A stretch of DNA of 23,359 bases from Nitrososphaerota archaeon (GTDB lineage Archaea; Thermoproteota; Nitrososphaeria; Nitrososphaerales; Gagatemarchaeaceae), in assembly GCA_005877225.1 (NCBI GenBank), contig VBPK01000168.1:1-23359 (forward strand). The letters run 5' to 3'. A program made the position numbers and the translations under genes. Below are positions 19,758 through 23,359 of the stretch, piece by piece. Numbering within the stretch: position 1 is the stretch's first letter; each line of letters opens with the position of its first letter. The notes under the pieces were generated by a model. The model worked only from the letters and a program-made list of their open reading frames with translations, was not told where the DNA came from and searched no databases.

Positions 19758-21329
19758 TCAAGTCTTAGATGGGGTGACGGCCTCGATGACTTTCTCCTCG
19801 GTCTCCCACCTCGTCTTCGAATACGAAACCCAGGCGAACTTGCGCTGCATCGACTTCGTGTAGATTTTGGTCCAGTCGAGCCCAACATAGTCACCCCAGG
19901 ACTTGTAGAGCCTCGGATCGATGTAATTCTTGAGTGCGGTGTTGAGATTGTAATTTTTGGTTTGCGTCTGGAGACTTATCTCCATCTTCAGCCTCCTAAT
20001 CCTCTTCTCGTCTCTCTTCTCTCGGCTCTCCAGCTCCTTGAGGCTATCCTTCCTCTTCTTGAGAGAGTCCTCCCAGTTCTTGGGTACCGTCCGCTGGTGG
20101 TTGCAGAATTCGGCTGCCTTTAGGTTGGCGAACTTCGCGTGGTAGAGCTTCTCCGGCTCCTCTCTCCCGCGCAGGTCCTCGGTTTTCAGGTATGACTCGG
20201 CGACCCGTGTGGCGTGATGCGTCCTGAAGACCTTCGCGGTGAGCCCAGCCGCGATGCCCGAGAGAAAGTGATTGACCATGCTAGAGTTGATCCCGTCGAA
20301 GACTTCCCTGCCCGGCTGCTTTCTCGCGATGAACTCCTGGATGTTCTTCGCAACGGTGGGGGGAGCCCCTTCGAGCTTCTTCGACCACGGCACGCTGTCC
20401 TTCCCCAGAAAGTTGAGCTCGATCGTGCCTCCGTCGTTGAGCTTCACATGCTCGACCCTCAAGGTCGTCGCCCCCACGGTATCGGCCTCGTCCTCCTCCT
20501 TCTCGTCGCCGACCCTGAGCCCGAGACGGTCGATAAGGTAACAGACTGTCGCGATCTGCCTCACCCTCGGGTCCCTCGAAGTGAGCTCCTTCAGTATCTT
20601 CGCCCTGATCTTCCCGAGGTGCGTCCCTACCCTGATCGCGGAGTCGTACTTTGCCTTGTTCCTCAACTGCTGAATGGGAGCGCTTTCGTGGAGCCAGACG
20701 TACTTCTCCTTCTCCGTGAGCTTGTCGACCCACTTCGCCATCCACATCGAGTTGTGGTCGTGGACGACCTGCCTCCACTCCCCCCGCGGTACCGGGCTGT
20801 TTTCGTCGAGGTTCAGGATGACGTCCCTCTGAGCCACCCTCGGCTTCCAGTGGCCCCTGAGAGGGTGAGCGCCCCTCCCCATGAAGAGACCCGGCGGCTC
20901 GACAAGCCAGTTCGCTATCTCCACCTTCTTCCCGTCCACAGTCGCGTACCCGTACTTTGCCTTCAGTGCCTCCCTGCGAGTCTTCCTCTCGGCAGCCAGC
21001 GACTTCTTCATCTCCTTGCTCATCGTCTCCTTCGCTCTCTTCTCTCGCTCGACCTTCTCGTAGAAGGGGGAGAAGTCAACCTCCTCGAACTTCGCCCCCC
21101 TGCACCAATCGGGGAGTAGCATGACGAAGTCCTTCGTGAAGTTCGTTACGAAGTACGCGTCCTTGACGTACTGAGTATCCTTCTTCTTCGCGAGATGGTA
21201 GGCCATCTCCTCCGCAAGCGGGGGTAGGCTCACCTCCCTCCCCCTTACCTTGACTTTCAAGCCCTCTGCTAGGTAGGGTTCAGGAACTGCGACCCCATTA
21301 TGTGATAGTCTCTTCCAGTAGGACGTCAT
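19758..21329 (-). CDS. DNA topoisomerase IB (eukaryote-like)
   Basis: The 523-residue protein relaxes positive and negative supercoils by a 3'-phosphotyrosine bond. All five active-site residues of human Top1 are matched: R272 (G-L-R-V-G-D-E-K), K310 (L-G-K-D-S), R369 (V-F-R-T-H-H-A-T), H411 (C-N-H-Q-R), Y469 (N-Y-I-D-P-R). N-terminal core features P-P-G-L-F-M-G-R-G-x-H-P-x-x-G and a charged coiled linker (about 415-455) are also present. Length is close to the roughly 550 of Nitrososphaerota enzymes, which with eukaryotes are the holders of this type. ATG 21329 is chosen over upstream in-frame starts (to 21455) because TAATTAA (21359-21365) lies 30 bases ahead and homology starts at S-Y-W-K. 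The gene is the strongest taxonomic marker in the window. Confidence 0.93.
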   Translation of the reverse strand: MTSYWKRLSHNGVAVPEPYLAEGLKVKVRGREVSLPPLAEEMAYHLAKKKDTQYVKDAYFVTNFTKDFVMLLPDWCRGAKFEEVDFSPFYEKVEREKRAKETMSKEMKKSLAAERKTRREALKAKYGYATVDGKKVEIANWLVEPPGLFMGRGAHPLRGHWKPRVAQRDVILNLDENSPVPRGEWRQVVHDHNSMWMAKWVDKLTEKEKYVWLHESAPIQQLRNKAKYDSAIRVGTHLGKIRAKILKELTSRDPRVRQIATVCYLIDRLGLRVGDEKEEDEADTVGATTLRVEHVKLNDGGTIELNFLGKDSVPWSKKLEGAPPTVAKNIQEFIARKQPGREVFDGINSSMVNHFLSGIAAGLTAKVFRTHHATRVAESYLKTEDLRGREEPEKLYHAKFANLKAAEFCNHQRTVPKNWEDSLKKRKDSLKELESREKRDEKRIRRLKMEISLQTQTKNYNLNTALKNYIDPRLYKSWGDYVGLDWTKIYTKSMQRKFAWVSYSKTRWETEEKVIEAVTPSKT

Positions 21330-21358
21330 TAAAGGGCTCAGCCTCCCTATGTACCCAC

Positions 21359-21365
21359 TAATTAA
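21359..21365 (-). promoter_or_regulatory. TATA box of topoisomerase IB
   Basis: On the minus strand TTAATTA (21365-21359) is centred about 33 bases before ATG 21329; a short leader of a few bases is expected. Confidence 0.5.
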
Positions 21366-21433
21366 GGCGGAACCCGCTCTAAAGTGTTGTCCCGGCTGTT
21401 TGAGGGGCATTCCCGAGGCTGCGAAGTCTTGGA

Positions 21434-21448
21434 ATCGAAGGCTTCGAT
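21434..21448. repeat. 15-base perfect palindrome in the divergent promoter region
   Basis: ATCGAAG-G-CTTCGAT (21434-21448) lies between the topoisomerase IB and PAC2 promoters, about 70 bases from the former's TATA box and 117 from the latter's. It may be an operator. Confidence 0.35.
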
Positions 21449-21564
21449 GCGACAACTGTCATCAGACTCAATCCCTCGAAGGCTCACCGACCGTTAGGGT
21501 GGTCCCAGAATACGGCCGGGAGCGTCGCTCAGGCCCGTCAAGGTCGTCCGAGTGGTCGCGAGAA

Positions 21565-21571
21565 TTATATA
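21565..21571 (+). promoter_or_regulatory. TATA box of the PAC2 gene
   Basis: TTATATA (21565-21571) lies about 33 bases before GTG 21601, predicting a transcript start near 21594 and a very short leader. Confidence 0.6.
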
Positions 21572-21600
21572 GCATTGGTCCTGCATAGTCTTGGAAGATC

Positions 21601-22323
21601 GTGTGGCAGAAGCTTGAAGTTCACAATGATGGCGCCCTGAAGAAGCCAGCCCTGCTAGTCTCACTCTCGACATCTATCCCTCAGTACCGGGCCCTCTACT
21701 CGCAGGCGCGGGAACTCGCGACCTACATGATGAAGAAGATGAAGTTCGTCCCTCTCGCCTCCCTATATTCCTCCGCACTCCCCCCTGAGGTTGCCGTCCG
21801 CGAAGACGGAACGGTGAGTCTGGTCGTGAATCAGTTCCACCTCCATCGGGGAGAGCGTGACATCGTCCTCTTCGGGGGCGACTCCTCTCCCCTCGACGAC
21901 CAGTACGAGTTTGCCGACGCGGTCCTGACGTACGCGAGAAGACTCGGGGTGGGTGAGGTCTACTCTATCGGAGCCAGATGGACCGAGGCGCCTCTCTCGC
22001 CCGACCAGACGCCCGCCGTGCTAGGGTTCGCAACAGACCTCGTAGGAGTTAAGGAGCTGAAATCGCACGGGGTGGAGCTGATCAAAGATGAGCCCGCCCC
22101 CTTCTTCGCCTCGATGGTCGTGGGGCTGGCGAAAGGGTATTCGATGAGAGGCTACAAGGTCTCGGTCAATCACGGCGAACCTCTTCCCCACCCTAGGTCG
22201 GTGGCGAGGATGCTCGAGGTGCTCTCAAAGATGGTAGGGTTTGAGATTGACCTGGATGAGCTACAGGCGCCAAAGGGACCCTTGGCTGCCAAGCAGCCCG
22301 ACGAGGGCAGTATCTACCAGTAG
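21601..22323 (+). CDS. PAC2-family proteasome assembly chaperone-like protein
   Basis: GTG 21601 gives 240 residues of a single PAC2 domain: L-L-V-S-L-S-T-S-I-P-Q-Y-R near the start, then L-A-S-L-Y-S-S-A-L-P-P (40-65), R-D-I-V-L-F-G-G-D-S-S-P and G-V-G-E-V-Y-S-I-G-A, then A-P-F-F-A-S-M-V-V-G-L-A-K near 170. Archaeal members (PbaA, PbaB) and eukaryotic PAC1/PAC2 guide proteasome assembly. The C-terminus is S-I-Y-Q, i.e. hydrophobic-Tyr-any, the HbYX form that docks in pockets of the proteasome alpha ring. This supports a proteasome role. It is divergent from topoisomerase IB. No proteasome subunit gene is in the window. Confidence 0.82.
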   Translation: MWQKLEVHNDGALKKPALLVSLSTSIPQYRALYSQARELATYMMKKMKFVPLASLYSSALPPEVAVREDGTVSLVVNQFHLHRGERDIVLFGGDSSPLDDQYEFADAVLTYARRLGVGEVYSIGARWTEAPLSPDQTPAVLGFATDLVGVKELKSHGVELIKDEPAPFFASMVVGLAKGYSMRGYKVSVNHGEPLPHPRSVARMLEVLSKMVGFEIDLDELQAPKGPLAAKQPDEGSIYQ

Positions 22324-22389
22324 GATGACCTCAGGGCTCGTCTTTTCTTTCGTCGGACATCTCGCCGTGATTCGATGGCTTGGGAGTGA

Positions 22390-22743
22390 CTAACGTCTCT
22401 TCTTTCTCAGCGGCTTGACCGACTGACCCACCGCGTGGATGTCGACGACGAACCTAGAGACTGTCGGCTCCTCCTCGAGCAGTTCGGAAATTTTCGAGAC
22501 GTAGCTCCTGTAGCGGCCGCTGTCAACATATTCTTCCGCTTCCTTCTCGGAGTCCCAGAGGGAGAACGTGACAAACTCGGCGGGAGAGCCGAGCGGGCGA
22601 AGAAGGTAGACGCGGCGGAGTCCCGCCTCCCTGAGGGCAGAGGGAAGGATCTTCTCCTCGAATGTCTTCGCGAAATCTGTTTCTTTTCCCGGTCGCACCC
22701 TGATGCTCACGAGGCGGGCAAAGCGCGACGAGTTTTCCTGCAT
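22390..22743 (-). CDS. ABM-fold (antibiotic biosynthesis monooxygenase-like) protein
   Basis: ATG 22743 is chosen because a TATA-like GGTTTATCTC (22776-22767) lies 26-30 bases upstream, giving a leaderless mRNA; the frame extends upstream to 22881 without protein-like features. The 117-residue product has the ferredoxin-like ABM pattern: R-L-V-S-I-R-V-R-P-G-K-E-T-D-F, a helix, L-R-R-V-Y-L-L-R-P-L-G-S-P-A-E-F-V-T-F-S-L-W-D-S-E-K-E-A, then Y-R-S-Y-V-S-K-I and a basic tail (R-K-K-R-R). ABM proteins range from haem-degrading to quinol monooxygenases and stress dimers; the exact activity is unclear. It sits alone on the strand, convergent with the PAC2 gene. Confidence 0.7.
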   Translation of the reverse strand: MQENSSRFARLVSIRVRPGKETDFAKTFEEKILPSALREAGLRRVYLLRPLGSPAEFVTFSLWDSEKEAEEYVDSGRYRSYVSKISELLEEEPTVSRFVVDIHAVGQSVKPLRKKRR

Positions 22744-22766
22744 CCTGTCGCCGAGAAAGCGGTCGT

Positions 22767-22776
22767 GAGATAAACC
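22767..22776 (-). promoter_or_regulatory. TATA box of the ABM-fold gene
   Basis: GGTTTATCTC on the minus strand is centred about 28 bases before ATG 22743. Confidence 0.5.
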
Positions 22777-22798
22777 TAATGGTGCGGCTGCCAATTCA

Positions 22799-22827
22799 GG
22801 GGCCTTCCGCGCGTTGCGGACAGCCCC
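22799..22827. other. stable GC-rich hairpin
   Basis: GGGGC and GCCCC (22799-22803/22823-22827), a two-by-two internal loop, then TCCGC/GCGGA (22806-22810/22816-22820) around GCGTT form a strong hairpin upstream of the ABM promoter. It may be part of an unrecognised RNA. Confidence 0.35.
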
Positions 22828-22884
22828 GCAATGATCGTAGTCCCGTTGAGTATCGCCATCCGGAGGTGGAGCGCTCTTCAACGG

Positions 22885-23004
22885 ATGGGTGAAGAGGAGC
22901 CTCTCGCGGGGATGCTATGGGTTGAGAGAATCGAAGGTGAGGCTCTGCAAGACCTTAAAGAAGATGAACTCTTCCGGAGATTGGGAGAAGGCAGTCACCA
23001 ATGA
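22885..23004 (+). CDS. possible 39-aa ORF
   Basis: ATG 22885 to TGA 23004 gives a very acidic protein beginning MGEEEPLAGMLWVERIEGEA. The next ORF starts on its stop (ATGA overlap at 23001). Composition and overlap are suggestive, but there is no ribosome site at good distance and no recognised family. Treat as tentative. Confidence 0.2.
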   Translation: MGEEEPLAGMLWVERIEGEALQDLKEDELFRRLGEGSHQ

Positions 23005-23168
23005 ACCAAATCAAGACGATGGAGCCTGCGTTGCAGAGCTTGACGCTGGCAGAGATGTCCGTAACTCTTCCGATCATAAGGTCCGCAGAGCCGACCGTTG
23101 GTTGTCCAACAATTTTTGCTAGTGTCTCCGTGAGACAAGCAGGACTGCCCTTGCTTAGACATTCTTGA
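23001..23168 (+). CDS. possible 55-aa ORF, coupled to the preceding one
   Basis: ATG 23001 overlaps the TGA of the 39-aa ORF by four bases; the frame runs to TGA 23168. The product (MNQIKTMEPALQSLTLAEMS...) contains a mixed hydrophobic middle. No family recognised and no promoter found. It may be a chance ORF or a remnant of a longer gene. Confidence 0.2.
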   Translation: MNQIKTMEPALQSLTLAEMSVTLPIIRSAEPTVGCPTIFASVSVRQAGLPLLRHS

Positions 23169-23359
23169 TACTCTGCCCGACTCCATGACCTCCCAGCAGA
23201 AGAGTCGTGGACAAGCCCCAGACTCTTTCACCACCAGTTCCTCATTAAGACCCTCAAACATACATTTCAAGGAATAACATTAAGTATCGTGCGGATGCGG
23301 TCCCTCGCGTTGAGTGATAAACTCAAGAAAATATTATTCGCAACATTTACAATATCATT
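23169..23359. other. right end of window, hairpin before AT-rich tail
   Basis: TTGAGT-GATAA-ACTCAA (23310-23326) is a perfect 6-base-pair hairpin, followed by an AT-rich run with GAAAATATTATT that could be a TATA box of a gene beginning beyond the window. No gene is visible in this part. Confidence 0.4.

Noticed and set aside
20214..21119. 301-residue open frame on the plus strand
   Set aside because: It is the antisense shadow of topoisomerase IB, whose active-site motifs are clear.

Overview
The window looks like a chromosomal segment of an archaeon of the Nitrososphaerota (Thaumarchaeota) or a close relative. The main marker is a eukaryote-type DNA topoisomerase IB at 19758-21329 (minus). 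Supporting signs are an archaeal DUF1512 protein, a PAC2-type proteasome chaperone, archaeal HflX, Lrp-type and wHTH regulators, TATA boxes 25-35 bases before many starts (leaderless or near-leaderless transcripts), and frequent TTG/GTG starts. The sequence is moderately GC-rich. No rRNA, tRNA or CRISPR array was seen. Everything here comes from reading the sequence; family names rest on recognised motifs, not on searches.

Left part (1-5300): the 3' part of an Lrp-like regulator; a previously unlisted 40-residue ORF on the minus strand (689-811) with its own TATA box; a VIT1/CCC1-type metal transporter; small membrane proteins, one split by a frameshift (2009-2418); a V4R-domain sensor; HflX GTPase; and a 60-residue protein with a duplicated motif.

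Middle (5397-11560), accessory in character: an HxlR regulator divergent from an NAD(P)H-FMN reductase that carries a one-base frameshift; a secreted helical-repeat protein with a Thr-rich loop; a short internally deleted IS200/IS605-like element keeping both end hairpins and the last part of tnpB; a membrane-anchored winged-helix regulator; a SpoIIM-family membrane protein; and two head-to-head decayed membrane genes (Yip1-like and CPBP protease-like).

Right part (11558-19522): an ECF-transporter S component next to an AIR-synthase/HypE-like enzyme. Then comes a long co-directional cluster that starts opposite a second HxlR regulator: DoxX, PPOX/F420-type flavin-fold protein, HtrA protease with PDZ, second DoxX, CoA-binding protein, small membrane protein, DUF1512, wHTH protein, second HtrA protease. 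Several genes are joined by ATGA/TGATG overlaps or gaps of 2-6 bases, so they are probably co-transcribed, perhaps as a redox/envelope protein-quality module. Both HtrA proteins lack a visible signal peptide.

Right end (19523-23359): topoisomerase IB divergent from a PAC2-family protein ending in an HbYX-like tail, an ABM-fold protein on the minus strand, then about 600 bases with only tentative short ORFs and hairpins.

Several genes contain one-base frameshifts at or near homopolymers. These may be real decay or assembly error, and this uncertainty applies to all 'pseudogene' calls.
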